Of a stretch of 64,000 nt of DNA, positions 32,561 to 43,628 are shown one piece after another. Positions within the stretch are counted from its first letter, which is position 1. Each line of letters opens with the position of its first letter. Under the pieces are notes generated by a model. That model worked only from the letters and a program-made list of their open reading frames with translations. It had not been told where the DNA came from and made no database searches. Both the position numbers and the translations under genes were made by a program. This DNA is from Agarophyton chilense (taxonomy: Eukaryota > Rhodophyta > Florideophyceae > Gracilariales > Gracilariaceae): the NCBI GenBank assembly GCA_030374765.1, contig JARGXX010000079.1, forward strand, positions 992,001-1,056,000, given 5' to 3'.

Positions 32561-33548
32561 AGAAGGGGACGGTAGTGGGTTGTATTTACCTACCCGTTGG
32601 GTGCACACAGCCCCACGTAAAAATCCATTCGCGATTGCATCACTTCGGGCACAATCCAATGCTGGGTAGCCTTTTTCGGACTGCTTACCAAACAAGAGAC
32701 TCGTAGGGGTACTTAAGACACCGACGTGAGCCCCTCAGTAAACTTCAGGGGCATCGGAATCCTCCCCTACTTTCTCCATACACAAACTCTTGCGCCGCAA
32801 CCCTGCGCACAAGTGTATTCGTTCGACATCAACGCGGTCAACGGATTCTCTGCTGCGCTGCATAGTACAAGTTCAGCCCTAGTCCGTGTACAAGCTGATC
32901 GATAATTTTCCGTCGTGCAAGCATTGATCTGTCCTTCAATTGATTCCATCGGCATGTAACACGTTGTACGGGAATAATGGGATATCACTGCCAGAGTCTA
33001 CGGGCCACAGCTAAATCCCTCCTGTTGCTTCGTATACTAAGTACATCTAACATAAGGGTCTCCGTCCTGTACACCCAAAGCAGTTCTTTCCCTAAACAAT
33101 GATTGATCGCTGCCGTAGAACAGTATTTTCTAGGGGTCCTGTGTACATAGCTTACATATGTATTTTTGACCCCACTCCGTTTGTTGTGATCAACATCGGG
33201 CTGTCCACCGAATGTACAGAAAACAGGGTCTGGCCATAGGAAACGTTGTCGTTGGAACCGCCCCCTTAAATACCTGCACGCCTTTATAACCATTTCCAAA
33301 CTCGCCTTGCACGACCAGCCGCCGCAAAAGTGTCACTGCGCTGTAGGAAAGCGCATCAGGCCAGGCACTTCGGCTTCCGCTCATCCACTCATTGCTTCCT
33401 CATGTATGGAAAGCTATCCTTCAAGCTACACTTCTCGCAGTCTCCTCTTTCGTAGCGCGTAACACTCTTTTTCACGTCTGGCTCCGCACTCATGATCGCT
33501 CAGCACTCCACCAACCCAGCCCTTCGCTCCATCCAAACCATTTGTGCC

Positions 33549-33627
33549 GGCCAAACTCTTTGTGAAAGCCAAACTCTTTGTGAAAGCCCAACACTTTGCG
33601 CTAGCCCAACCCTTTGCGCCAGCCAAC
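33549..33627. repeat. Degenerate 18-bp tandem repeat
   Basis: About four to five copies of a unit like GCCAAACTCTTTGTGAAA. The unit length keeps a reading frame open on both strands (AKLFVK-like on plus), which explains small open frames there. I see no gene that uses it. Confidence 0.65.
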
Positions 33628-34681
33628 CCTTCCTCGTCTGACAAATCCTCCCCGCCAGTCGACCCCTCCCCACCCGACAACCCCTTTCCGCCTGTCACCC
33701 CCACCACCCGCCAGCCAACTTTATGCTGCATCCATGCCCTTTGCACTAGCCCGACTATTTGCACTGATGTAGTAAGAAAAGCACTCCAACGCAGTGGATA
33801 CTAGAGGTGCTTTCTTCAGCTTTATGTGATGCCCTGTGTATTTCTGCCAACGGCACAACATAACCCAGCTGAACATCCAGTTCTAAACATGTGTTTCACT
33901 CCCACAGTCGCTGCCTTCCGACAGTGCACGATGTCTTCATCAGGAGCTGCGATGTCCTATCATTTTTCACTCCCGCATCTGTCCCCTCAAAACATCTTTT
34001 CCTGTCATGAGCGCTTTCTAGACAATTTTCCGTGTTCCGTAGCGCTTGTGATTTGAAAAGTACCTCCAACAAACACCATACAACCGCTGATTTCTGATCA
34101 TCAATCGCGTGAATTTCGCTCAGAAACCACATTGTCATCAAAAGAAGGCAGTAGACCTCCATAACGTTCATCGTACCCACAGGGTTTCTATTGATGCCAG
34201 TCACCTTCTCATCGACTTTCTTCCCTCCTACCTATATCATCTCAGTGTCCAAAGCTCGCAGACAAAGCCCCTTAAAAATGATAACGTGCTGTTCATGTGA
34301 CAGAAAGTACCCGTGCAAGAGATCATGGTGGCTCCCTTCTCTCCAATTCTAACCGTGTACTGGACGCTCGTTGACAGACCGATTCGTAGCTTCTTCACAC
34401 CGACCAGCACTGTTTTTCAGTGTTACTAGATGTCCCAAAACGACGCTTCTCTCTTGCTCCATATCTTGCACTTCCTTCTTTTGTTCAATGATTATTCCTT
34501 CCTCAATTGCATCATCACCACCATTTGAAAAAAGTACTCATTCAAACTTGAAAAGGTATTGTACTCTTTGCCAACTGTTCATGTTCATTTCCGTGTCTTC
34601 GGAAGTTTATTGGAGAAGGAAGGGCCGAGAGAGTGAAGAAAGAAACGAAAACGAAAAGAAAAAGAAGAATGGAGGGTTAGC

Positions 34682-34890
34682 AGAAGCAGGATAAATTTTT
34701 ACAACGGTAGCGCCGAAACTGTTTTCACAACCTGCGAAGGAAAAGGGGAAGGAAAAGCAGGAAAAGGTTTTACAACGGTAGCGCCGGAACTGTTTTCACA
34801 ACCTGCAGAGGAAGAGTGGAAAGGGACGCAGGAAAAGGTTTTACAACGGTAGCGCCGGAACTGTTTTCACAACCTGCAGAGGAAGAACGA
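34682..34890. repeat. 71-bp tandem repeat, nearly three copies
   Basis: The core ACAACGGTAGCGCCGGAACT followed by GTTTTCACAACCTGC starts at 34701, 34772 and 34843, a constant 71-bp period. Copies are separated by purine-rich GAAGGAAAAGG-type sequence. The core is nearly identical in all three while the purine part varies, so the core may be the constrained part. Confidence 0.8.
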
Positions 34891-36608
34891 AAGGAGGAAA
34901 GGTTTGAGAGGGGTGGAGGGGTGACGAAACATACGGGCGAACGCAGCGTTGGGCGTATTTATACTGATCTGAAAACAGTCTCTTGCCAACGATTACCTGT
35001 CGCTCGAAACTGACAGTGCAATTCTGCCTTCCATCGATGAACGTGACCACGTGACGTTCATCAGGTGAGCTAGCAATGTTTTGGGCGATGTTTTGTAAAA
35101 GAACTTCCCAGTTGTGTAAGTGCACCAGAATCACATGGGCGTGGGGGATGACGACCCGGAAAGAGTCTTCGTATCCTGTACTAGTAAGATGAACAAACAC
35201 AGATGTGCTCCTCGTTGATGTCTGGCTGAACTTTGGCTGACCTCTGACTGGTCTCCAGAATGAGCCTCTCTAGAATCGATTTTTGACGAATGCAATCCTA
35301 TTGCCAAACGATGTAGAGCTTGGCCTGTTTCGGCTTTCGAATTGTCCTGATTAACGCCGCGAAGAAAAAGATGTAATATCTTAGTATCTGAGAATGAAGC
35401 TTTGTTTACCGCTCTCAGATACAACATATATTTGAGGGACTTTTTTGAAAGGGAAACATAACTCAAACAACCCTTCTAGTGCTTTAAAATCAGAAACGTG
35501 AGAACAAGATGCAGAAGAGTAAAGAAGTAATAAAGAGGGTAATGTTTATCGTGAAAACCCAAGAACAACGTCGCTCCAATATTCTTCTTTCACCAGTGAT
35601 AAGTTGAGACGAGATTTTGATTGGGAAAATGTGCGAGACCTTTCTTTCTCAGCTGTAAGAAAACAAGAAGATATTCAAAATTCACAAAGTAGCAGAAGCT
35701 GACAATACGACAGAGTTAGGTTCTCCGAATAAAGACATCTGTTCTTGTTCTATCTCACTGATATTATTTGTACATGCAAACATGCGCCAGTAATGGAGTA
35801 TAGTACTACGTTCGAAGATTGGTGCGAGATGAAGGCTCTTTGATTTGCGTGTTGCTTTTCGTTGGAGCGGAAAGAATCTTGTGCCGTTCTTGAGGGCAAC
35901 TCGAGATAAATCTAGGAACAAGTATTTCACTGAATAAAAAGGCAGGCTCAGATACATTTTCTTTCCAAAGATAACACACACGACACAAAGTGTAGTGTTG
36001 TTATCAGCGAGCAACGGACAGAGGCCGACATATCACGAATGATCCCATTTGAGGCTAGGCACTTTGAGAAAGGTTGTGATGGCGAGAATGAACTCAATGA
36101 GCACATGGTTGAACGTGGGTTCTGAAGGTGAGCCACGTCTTCCCTGCTGGCACACGTGTTCTCATGCCACGTGGAAGGGACGTGTTACGCTACCCTTCGT
36201 ACCTTCGTAGGCCACGGCGCGTGCGAATGAGACGGCACGTGAGCAAGTCACGGCGCACGAGCAAATCACGGCTGTGAGCTCACGATGAATTAGAAGCGCA
36301 CGACGCGCATGCGCCCACGCAACGCCGCTGTGCGTCCCGAATTGGGAAGCTACCACCACCTTTCCGCCGCAACGAGCACGTCGCCACCACATCGTGTCTG
36401 CGCTAAGCGCACACCGCCTTCTAATTTGGTGTGCGCGCTCTCTCTTCGCACCCCTGTCGGGCCTCAATAATATGTCCCACCTTCGCTCACACACAACTTC
36501 ATCTCAACGCTTCCTCCCCAGCCGACTTTTCTGTTCCCCGTCGAGCTCTTCCTGACTTTTTCTTCTTCGCTTCTTCTTTCTCCAGTTCCTGCCCTCTTTC
36601 CCGCTAAC

Positions 36609-37652
36609 ATGTTTCCGTACGTCGTCGCTTTCATCTGCTCATCGCTGCTAGCTGTGCAGCTGTACGACTTGCTCTCCGTCCTCAGCGATTTCGATTCCTT
36701 TTCAACCCTGCTCACCTCAGGCCCCATTCAATTGCAACCTTCTGCAAATTCTGTCCTTGCCGTATCTTCTTTCATCATCATTTCAATCTTCGCCATAGTC
36801 CTCGTGTCGTCGGCCAGCCCGCCTACGCGAAATTCCCCCCACTACTGTCCCATTTCCGTCACTGCTCCCGACGATATTAATGCCTTCTACTACTTTCCCA
36901 CAACCATCAAGACCTTTTCAAAGCCCGTCGTCAGTCCACCCGCTGCGCAAATCTTGTCCCCGCCTTCCAATGAACTCCAAACCTCCTCGCTTGCTCCCCT
37001 TGCTGAGTCGTTCAGCGAGGTCACTTTCACCTTTGGCACCAACCGCCCGGAAGTGTATCTTAAGATGTGCGAGCAGGAGGACATGAATACCATATGCCAC
37101 TGCCCATGTAATCACACGCGCTCTGATCTCCGCAAGTATCCACACATCAATCGTTTAACGTCTTCCTTTACCCCTTCTACGCCGTCCTTCAACTCTGATT
37201 CGGTCTTCGAGATAGATTCCGACCAGATGAACTCACTCAGTGGCGCCGCTGCCACTACGGAGAACACTCTGGCCCCGAGCTATCATGCTATTGACATGAC
37301 AATGCTCCCTGACGTGCCTTCGCTTGAAGAAGTTGTCTGCGCCCCTGCCGTTCAGCCTACTGTTCAGCCTACTGTTCCCCCCTTTGTGCCCCCTACTATT
37401 GAGTCAGATGTTTGCAGCGTTCATTTCCCCCCATTGCTAGAAATTCAATTGGACACCCCTGTTACTACTCGTGCGTTGGCTACAGACGGATCTGTCATTC
37501 CCAACGATCATGCCTTTTTGCTTGGCGAGGTTAAGCAATTCATCGTGGCTCAATTCAAATTGTTCGAGCTTGTTGTGACTTTCGTCGCTTTCATGAGAAC
37601 ATTGGTAGATCATGCTGTGAACCAAACAAACTTGCGTCGCGTTCCCAACTAG
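36609..37652 (+). CDS. Hypothetical protein with two N-terminal hydrophobic segments
   Basis: 347 residues from ATG 36609, preceded by a C/T-rich leader typical of compact promoters. I do not recognise the family. Visible: a hydrophobic N-terminus (residues 4-18, signal peptide or first membrane segment), a second strong membrane segment (about 49-69, LAVSSFIIISIFAIVLVSSA), a long Ser/Pro/Thr-rich region, a small Cys/His cluster (ICHCPCNH, near 160-168), a PTVQPTVPPFVPPT repeat near 250-265, and an amphipathic hydrophobic stretch near the C-terminus (FLLGEVKQFIVAQFKLFELV). Likely a membrane or secretory-route protein. No neighbour suggests a role. The frame could in principle be fortuitous, but its length and clean composition argue for a gene. 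Confidence 0.55.
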   Translation: MFPYVVAFICSSLLAVQLYDLLSVLSDFDSFSTLLTSGPIQLQPSANSVLAVSSFIIISIFAIVLVSSASPPTRNSPHYCPISVTAPDDINAFYYFPTTIKTFSKPVVSPPAAQILSPPSNELQTSSLAPLAESFSEVTFTFGTNRPEVYLKMCEQEDMNTICHCPCNHTRSDLRKYPHINRLTSSFTPSTPSFNSDSVFEIDSDQMNSLSGAAATTENTLAPSYHAIDMTMLPDVPSLEEVVCAPAVQPTVQPTVPPFVPPTIESDVCSVHFPPLLEIQLDTPVTTRALATDGSVIPNDHAFLLGEVKQFIVAQFKLFELVVTFVAFMRTLVDHAVNQTNLRRVPN

Positions 37653-38093
37653 CTCAAGATGCGAAATTCCACAATCGTTTCTCCGATATTATCTTTTAAG
37701 AGTAGTTTAGCTTGAACTTAACATATTCGCCCGTCTGCACAGTCTGTGCTTGGTACCTCTTGGTACATGCAATCTCCTCAAGCTTTGAAATTATCAACAG
37801 ACATAAAACCTATATTTATCTAGTCTTCTTATTCCCATTAAGAACTTCCCAATACCTAATGGCAGATGAAATAACATTAACAACTTCATCATCAAAATCG
37901 GTGACGAGTACTGAAGCAAGATCTCTCTTTACCACTGTTCCAGTACATGACAAGTAGGGCATTTCTTGCATAACGTATGAGCAGCTCCCGCGACAAAAAG
38001 TTTTCGTCTTCCTCGTCCATAGCTGAGAATGTGATGACTTTCTGCATGTCCAGGTTCTCGTGTACAATAGCTTGTTCATTGCTCCAGCTGTTG

Positions 38094-38141
38094 TTTGTTT
38101 GTAGACAGCGACAGCTGTCCCAGTCGCTGTCTACAAACAAA
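38094..38141. repeat. Perfect 19-bp inverted repeat with 10-nt loop
   Basis: TTTGTTTGTAGACAGCGAC (38094-38112) is followed after agctgtccca by its exact reverse complement (38123-38141). It could form a strong hairpin in RNA or a cruciform in DNA. It lacks the T-tract of a bacterial terminator and sits in intergenic DNA. A very short foldback transposon remnant or small-RNA precursor is possible. Confidence 0.85.
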
Positions 38142-39640
38142 GAACTTTCAAACGTAAACCCAGCGGCCAAATTTTTACTTAGAGAAGGATTTAGACTTTG
38201 AAGATGTTTAAGTCAGCTTGCGTGTCATCTTGTTCTCTTCTCGTTTTCTCGAAGCACGCCCCTACAAATACTCGCAAACGGTGGGGGCTTCCTGAAACCC
38301 TCGTCAGGCGAAGATTCGCCCTCTACATCAATTACAAAGTCAACTATCTGCTATAATTTCTGACTATTTCGAAGATGGGCAGAAAGCGAAAGGTATCCGA
38401 TGTCTTTGACTGCTAGAACGTTTTGTTATCGGTGAGAATTACACTTTTCTGCGGCTATCTAGCGCATCCTTCCATACACCCACCAAAAATGCGTCCGTAG
38501 TGTGCACTTTACCTCGACCCCACCTCTAGTTACCTCGAGGGAGCCCCCTGAAAAAATCTGCCCGGAAGTCGTAAGGAAAAACTCAGCACCACGGCAGTTG
38601 AGATCTTCCGACGGCAGACCCATGGCTTGCATGTAAGTAAGCATAGTATTCGGAACGATGGGCGTTCCAATTTCGCTATCGTGAACGGTATTCTGATCGA
38701 CAGGCTAGGGGAGATTTTTACCCGCTCTGCGAACAAATTGTGCCGTTTTGCAAACTAACGAAAGCGAGACCACTACCTCTCCGGAAATGTCAAGGAGACC
38801 ATCGAGAGAAGTTTAAACAGGTATTATTAGACGGGCTTTAAAATTGTTCGCCTTCCTGAGACACGAGAACTACCTTCAGAGGTGCTTCATTGTGTGTAGT
38901 GTACCAGGAACAAGTGCCCAACCTCTTCCTAAATCTGACCCCAGGTTCCAGTACAAAGTTAAAGAAGAGCTTTCAAATCTTCAAAAAGGTCAAGATATCT
39001 GGGTAATGTCAAACCCGATCGTGCACCAAGGTTCTATTTTCATACCGGACACTTAGAAACAGCTCTCGTCGTCGGGCGTGTGTCATTGGACACCAATACA
39101 AGAGGTAGCTATTGTCATTTCTCACGTTTTTCAAACAATTGCACACCAACGTTTTCCTACATCCACAATGAAGAAGAAATCTTTCTCAGAACTAGAACCA
39201 GAAGTATTTTCGCATTTGTTTGTGGAACAGACCATAATACATTGAAAGATCTTTTCTTCTGGTGCTCGTTCATGCGAACAGTTATCTATTAGTTTTAAGA
39301 AGCATATAATTCTTCTCTGCATTTGTCAGCTGACTGCTCATTTGAATACCCTAAAACGCCTTGAAAGGTATGAAATGAATTCTTCTTTCGTGGTCTAAAT
39401 CGTGGGATCATGCGTTCTACTACGCAAAAGGAGAAGTTTGAGATAGTAAGGCCAACCATGAGCTGTATAGCATTACACCACGAACTACGCTCTTGGCAAT
39501 GCTCACCAGACGTGGTTTGTGATATAATCTTGTATATAGCAATGAAAACGACATCTAAGACCTGTAGAGTCATATTCTACGAATTGAGAGTAATATGGGT
39601 TTCCTGGAATTCTTCGAGTGCGTATGTGTGTGTCCGTGAG

Positions 39641-39642
<2 letters not shown>

Positions 39643-39701
<59 letters not shown>

Positions 39702-39740
39702 GAGAGAGAGAGAGAGAGAGAGTGAGAGAGAGTGAGTGAG
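39643..39740. repeat. (GA)n microsatellite with GAGT interruptions
   Basis: About 98 bp of almost pure GA dinucleotide, ending in AGTGAGAGAGAGTGAGTGAG. A short TG run precedes it. It lies 320 bp past the 3' end of the minus-strand malectin gene. Confidence 0.95.
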
Positions 39741-40061
39741 CGAAAAAGAATCATGTTGGCGTTTTGGGGACAAAATTGTCAGGAACGCTAATATCTCAGA
39801 GAAGTTTTTATCATTGGAAAGTAAGTAACGTCCCTTTTCACGATATCTCCTACGTTCTATTGCAAGTGAAGAACTCAAGGAGGATAGGAGCTTTCTTTTA
39901 CGGATCTGACGGGGAGTACATATGTTTGCATTGGCCAATTAACTTTTTATCGATTGTACTTAGTCGAAATGAAGGGGCACTCGAAGTGCTCTTAAACGAC
40001 ATTGGGATTAGCACTCCGAGCAGCTGGCCACAATTCGGGATGATCGCAAGCCGAGATGATC

Positions 40062-43000
40062 TCAATCCACGGGAGTCAGAACGTTGATGCCGTGTTCAAG
40101 ATTCTCCCTACGACATGGTACAATTTCTGAATCCTCACTTTCACCGTGCTTATGAACGGTAGCCGGGACCAGAATATTTCGAACGACCGATCGCTCGCAA
40201 AGGGAACTAGCTCCGGGAGCACATGCACATATCAGCTTTCCGCTGCAAGGTCGTCGGACGCATAACATGGGTTCCACATCTTCCTTCGCAACATATAAGC
40301 ATTCTTCAGATGCACCGTTCACCATACCACAGCTGCAATGCGTTGAGTTATCGATGCAAATGCCGTCCAAGATTCCGTCTCCGATATGAACGCCTGCAGA
40401 GGAGGGCGCCTCTGGAATTCCTGCAGATTCTTCGGAACCAGTCGGCGGATCGGGGATATCAGGGAGACCCGGAACGTTATCAGTCATCTGCCGTGTGCCA
40501 ATATTGTTCAAGCTTCGATAAGAACGTCGTGAGGATAGATCATCATTTGTTCCGCTAGACCTCAGCCTGTTACTATTATCTGCGCTCAAAGAACCACCTC
40601 TGAACCTTGCGCGACTTCTTTCTTCTTCCAACCCACTTGCATATTTTCTTCGGGATGACTGCGATTCCTGGAAGGAGCTTGGATCTGATGATCGTCCACG
40701 ATCAGAATTCGAAGGTAAACGGGTTTCAACACTCTGTCCTCGATTTTTCAGGCTTGAACGTTCTTCATCAAATAACTTGGAAACGCCAAAGCGACTTCCT
40801 ACTCGCTCAACAGGCCGAAACGTGCGTTGCGATTCCAGAGAAGGATATACTTGGGCAGTAGGGTTTGCATTTCGCTGGACAGCCGAAGAGTGTGGCACAT
40901 CTTCTTGGAATCTATCAGTGCTCTTCGTATTTCTGATCAGTGTCTGAATCTGATTACGAATTCCGGCCATGAAATCTTGAGGGGAGCCATTCTGCCTCGG
41001 GCTACCTTGATTATCTGAAGAATACGGCTCATCTCTAATTCCGCGTTGTCCTCTTTGGATATCTGTTGCACGGGAATGAAATTCTCGAGGGTCATGCATT
41101 TGTGCAGTAGAAGCCATGTTCAGCGCGCTTTGAGAAGAAGCTCTTCCAAACGGATCGGTGCCCGACTCAGAAGGAATGTGCTCTTGAGAGATTGTTCCAT
41201 CTTGTTCAATCTTGGCCGCCGTTTCATGCCGCCCCAGACTTTCCGCACGCGATAATGGCTTTGTTAGATCTGAGGACTCGGGAAGAATATGTTCGTGAGA
41301 GATTGTTCTATCCTGTTCAACATTTGCCAAGGTTGCCTCTGGCATCGAATTTTCCGCGGGTGACAATGGCGCTCCGCCATCTTGGGGGATATCACGGATG
41401 TTGGTAGGTATTTGCGAATCAGATGATGGGGGCATCAGGGCTTGGAGAAATTGTTCCTTCTCGGCCGATGTTTGTTCCTGTTCTCTAGAGATGTCCAATG
41501 AAGGCTCGTTTCGAGAGAGTTCAACGGGGCTCGGCGGAAATGCTTCACCCATGTTTCGAGGGGGCAGTTCTCCAGGATTCCCTTGTAAAATTTCCCCATA
41601 GCCTGACGTCTGAGCGGCTGCACGGTCCACTGAGTTTATCGGTGTTTGAGAGTTTTCAATTTTTCCGACTGGCTGATCACCTTGGTTCAACATTGAACTC
41701 ATTCCCATTTGGTCCGAGTAAGCATTTCCACTGCCAGCTTGTCCTTGAACTGATTCACCATCTCCAGTGCCGCCGTTCGAAGTGAAAGGAAAGCTCATCG
41801 GGGTCCCTTCTCCATAGTACGCGGCTAGGCGGCGTCGGAAGGAACGATATTGCGTTGGTCCTTGTGGCGCACCAAAAGGTGCCGTGCCGACAGCCACAGG
41901 TGCTGGACGTCCAGCAGTTTGAAACTGATTAGAGAGGAAAGCACCAGAAGCTCCTAGACCGCCCTGTTGGGCTGCTCCGCCCTGTTGGGCTGCTCCGCCC
42001 TGTTGGGCTGCTCCGCCCTGTTGGGCTGCTCCGCCCTGTTGAACTCCTCCGCCCTGTTGAGCTCCTCCTCCTTGTTGAGCTGCTCCGTATACTGTGTTGG
42101 AATACGGAGAAGACAAACCAGTAGTTGTTGACGATCCAGCACTCGCAGCTTGAGGGTTCTGCGAACTTTGAATACTTTGAGAAGTTCCAAATGGATTCGG
42201 TACAGTGGGCTGTCCCAGCATTCCGGTTGGTGGTGTTGGATTGGTACCTTGAGCCCTGGAAGTGAAGGGTTGTGAGGGGATGCTTTCCGGTGCTGATGGA
42301 TTGTTGGAAGCTTTGAATTTCGGGTTAAGAGAGGGATCATATATGAGACTGGTATCTGCAGGAGTCCTTGGTCCAATGTTGTTTAACGCAGAGAAATCTC
42401 CGCCCTCAAACGGCCCCGCTGGTACAACCGGTAGGTCTTCCATGTAGGCTTTTCCATAAGAGTATCCGCTTATCACTATGCCAGCAATCTGGGGATTCTG
42501 CTTGATCGGACGCAAAGCAAGCGTCAATCCACCTTGAGTAGCAATTCCACTAAACTTTCTTCGGACGGGTCCTGCGGGACCGCCAGAGCGGAACGGATCC
42601 ATTTGATCAATGACCTTAACAATGCCTCCTGGTCTCGAACCAAGATACACCTGTGTTGTGGAAAAGCGTGACGAATGAGGTTAGTGACCATGAGACTTTC
42701 TTCATCAGAATCTTCAGTTTAAGGTTTCAGACGCAAATGAATTACTTACATCAAAGACACGATTTCCAGCCCCGTAAGCCCCCTTCCACGTTTCGGCAAA
42801 CATTAAAGTCACAGCGTACACACCATCTGGGACGGGAAAGTTCAACACTAAATCCTCTGCTCGAGAAAAGCGTTGCGTCTTAAACACATTAAGGTCTGGA
42901 CCACTGCCTTTGATTTGTCCGTGAAAGCGCATCTTAGCGAGGTTCTCACTGACATCTAAAATAGCCTCCTCCGCTTGAAAACCGTCCACGGGTTCTCCAC

Positions 43001-43103
43001 CGAGATTAATCTTCCATTCAATTCTCTCTGAAGCTGACAGTTCCCAGAGACAAGCGACGAATACGGTGAAGGATATCAAGTGAACCAAACGCATACAAGC
43101 CAT
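40062..43103 (-). CDS. Secreted malectin-domain protein with Gln/Gly repeats and Cys-rich C-terminus
   Basis: Two exons: 43103-42750 and 42650-40062, joined across a 99-bp intron with a GTAAGT donor and CACAG acceptor. The junction restores FDVYLGSR inside the malectin fold, which supports the model. About 980 residues. Residues 1-25 are a signal peptide (MACMRLVHLISFTVFVACLW). Malectin domain at about 27-190 (IEWKINLGGEPVDGF, VPDGVYAVTLMFAETW, GNRVFDV). Malectins bind carbohydrate, so it probably acts in the secretory route or cell wall. A long disordered region follows, with AQQGGA-type repeats at about 300-345. A Cys-rich end (HCSCGMVNGASEECLYV ... CVRRPCSGKLICACAPG) with at least ten cysteines probably forms disulphides. 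No membrane anchor is seen. The exact sugar ligand is unknown. Confidence 0.85.
41961..42095 (-). repeat. 18-bp coding tandem repeat in the malectin gene
   Basis: Seven or so units of GGCTGCTCCGCCCTGTTG-like sequence, in frame, encoding AAQQGG / VQQGGG hexapeptides. The four central copies are identical, which points to recent expansion and to likely length variation between individuals. Confidence 0.85.
42651..42749 (-). other. Intron of the malectin-domain gene
   Basis: 99 bp, donor GTAAGT directly after the GAT codon of VFD and acceptor CACAACACAG before GTGTATCTTGG. Without it the malectin domain would be split over two frames. Confidence 0.85.
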
Positions 43104-43628
43104 TTTTTATGTAGCCAGATAAGATACTCTACACTGCTCTCAGACGAATGCGGTAAAAACAGGCCGTATATCTTCTGAACAGACAAGCACCAAGTCTTCA
43201 AATGAAACCAAGGATGCCGATGTCGAGCACATGGACTGTTGCATGTTCTGCGACCGATGGGCGGCCCTATGAAGGGATTTAAGCAGACTAATTAAAATCT
43301 GCTGTCGGTGTCGTTAGCCCTGTTGGAAAGAGTTGAGGCACTAACGGCAGAGGCGAGCTTCGAATTGACACATCGTAAGCTGCATGTCACGCGGTGACTC
43401 AAATTCGAGGCTCATTTAGCGCTCGTGTCCCGGAATTGAGAGGAACATCATTCTTCTGTTTCAACAGCGCAGCAGAACGACAGGGCCGTCCGTGTGCTCG
43501 AAATTGCAACGTTCATTCACGGCGAATCTATCGCCGTTACAAAGAATGCGCTGTGGCAAACAGCTGTGAGTCGCGGCATGGTAGGCGTCATGCGCGTGCT
43601 ATCACCTAAGGGGAGAAGGTAAACAGCG
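43104..43628. other. Upstream region of the malectin gene
   Basis: 525 bp with no supportable gene. The segment next to 43104 should hold the promoter of the minus-strand malectin gene. No motif is clear enough to call. Confidence 0.4.

Larger units (their letters stand above)
27700..32590 (+). mobile_element. Gypsy-type element E3 (different lineage)
   Basis: Plus-strand gag, RT, RNase H, integrase and chromodomain-like segments in Ty3/Gypsy order. The RT sequence (FDLSHGYWQLPL, ITPDGVYSPTRVLYGTTNA) is of a type I associate with Gypsy elements of oomycetes and algae and is distinct from E1/E2. A purine run and a TGGGTTGTATTTACC sequence at about 32567-32590 could mark the start of a 3' LTR, but no second copy is seen. 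No antisense ORF like that of E0-E2. Fossil with roughly ten breaks. Confidence 0.75.
32591..36608. other. 4-kb stretch without a supportable gene
   Basis: Short reading frames occur on both strands, but none has a domain, a convincing start context or coding-like composition over a useful length. The stretch carries two tandem repeats (33549-33627 and 34682-34890, listed separately). 36.43-36.6 kb is pyrimidine-rich and probably the promoter and 5' UTR of the gene at 36609. Confidence 0.5.
37653..40061. other. 2.4 kb between two genes, no supportable gene
   Basis: Contains a perfect 19-bp hairpin (38094-38141) and a GA microsatellite (39643-39740). Small open frames on the minus strand, for example around 38459-38700 (MQAMGLPSEDLNCRGAEFF) and 37892-38170, are too short and isolated to call, but could be exons of a spliced gene. 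Confidence 0.45.

Noticed and set aside
27700-32590. Antisense accessory ORF in E3
   Set aside because: Looked for one between the chromodomain-like end and the possible 3' LTR; there is no room and no matching motif, so the antisense ORF seems limited to the E0-E2 lineage.
33426-33764. Minus-strand Gly/Lys-rich frame, and a matching plus-strand frame 33544-33804
   Set aside because: Both exist because the 18-bp tandem repeat has no stop in several frames; no domain or gene structure.
34682-34890. CRISPR-like array with 35-bp repeats
   Set aside because: Only three units, and the spacers are purine-rich and related to each other. It is a 71-bp minisatellite.
38094-38141. Intrinsic transcription terminator
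   Set aside because: No T-tract after the hairpin, and the setting is a eukaryotic nuclear genome.
37892-38736. Minus-strand small frames that might be exons of a spliced gene
   Set aside because: Some have coding-like residues, but I could not find a consistent donor/acceptor chain or a family match.
39410-39938. Open frames through the GA microsatellite encoding RE or SL repeats
   Set aside because: A pure GA run is open in most frames; the translations are artefacts.
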